This document shows positions 63,876-64,000 of a DNA stretch of 64,000 nt, one piece after another. Numbering within the stretch: the first letter of the stretch is position 1; every line of letters begins with the position of its first letter. The position numbers were made by a program, and so were the translations under genes. Source of the DNA: Ailurus styani (taxonomy: Eukaryota > Chordata > Mammalia > Carnivora > Ailuridae). Under the pieces are notes generated by a model that saw nothing but the letters and a program-made list of their open reading frames with translations, did not search any database and was not told the DNA's origin. The stretch is from assembly GCA_002007465.1 (NCBI GenBank), contig LNAC01000376.1, positions 332,459 to 396,458 of the forward strand, read 5' to 3'.

Positions 63876-64000
63876 GGCGCCTGGGTGGCTCAGTGGGTTA
63901 AAGCCTCTGCCTTCGGCTCAGGTCATGATCTCAGGGTCCTGGGATCGAGGCCCGCATCGGGCTCCCTGCTCGGCAGGGAGCCTGCTTCCTCCTCTCTCTC
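63876..64000 (+). mobile_element. Can-SINE cut by the window end
   Basis: Young-type head and CT body start; the tail lies outside the window. Confidence 0.95.

Noticed and set aside
33216..64000. Exons of TAB3, the expected next gene downstream of GK in mammals
   Set aside because: No TAB3-like coding block seen on the minus strand; in human it lies much further away, so it is probably beyond the window.

Overview
This window is nuclear DNA of a mammal. The very many tRNA-Lys-derived Can-SINEs (head GCGCCTGGGTGGCTCAG, CT-rich body, AATAAAATCTT tail) mark it as a caniform carnivore, and the GGGTTAAAGCC variant suggests a mustelid or close relative. That assignment is inference.

The only gene recognised is GK (glycerol kinase) on the + strand, which is X-linked in placental mammals. 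Twelve coding exons lie between 331 and 30935 and encode the C-terminal 310 residues of the FGGY-family enzyme. Every junction is GT-AG, the phases join without a frame break, and the last exon ends in TAA at 30933-30935. The 5' exons lie upstream of the window. Exon 29303-29389 (87 nt, symmetric phase) is the known alternative exon that adds a hydrophobic C-terminal segment. The 3' UTR has three AATAAA signals (31092, 32068, 33195) and two tandem duplications.

From about 33.2 kb to the end I see no further gene. The space holds SINEs of several ages, MIR and L2 relics, ERV and MaLR LTR relics, and from 54.5 kb onward a dense mosaic of minus-strand L1 fragments (about 58.4-63.9 kb mostly ORF2 and its flanks), cut up by SINEs. 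An unidentified GC-rich segment (59870-60650) lies within it.

The most unusual single structure is at 57178-57395: an almost complete U6 snRNA copy on the minus strand, fused to an unrelated L1-like 3' end, ending in a poly(A) tract and bracketed by a 13-14 bp target-site duplication. This is the signature of an L1-made U6 chimeric retrocopy. It sits inside an inverted piece of an older L1.

The short reading frames scattered through the window are nearly all translated SINEs or L1 debris. Repeat names rest on recognition by eye; boundaries are good to a few bases where a target-site duplication (TSD) is given and approximate elsewhere. I found no new multi-gene system.
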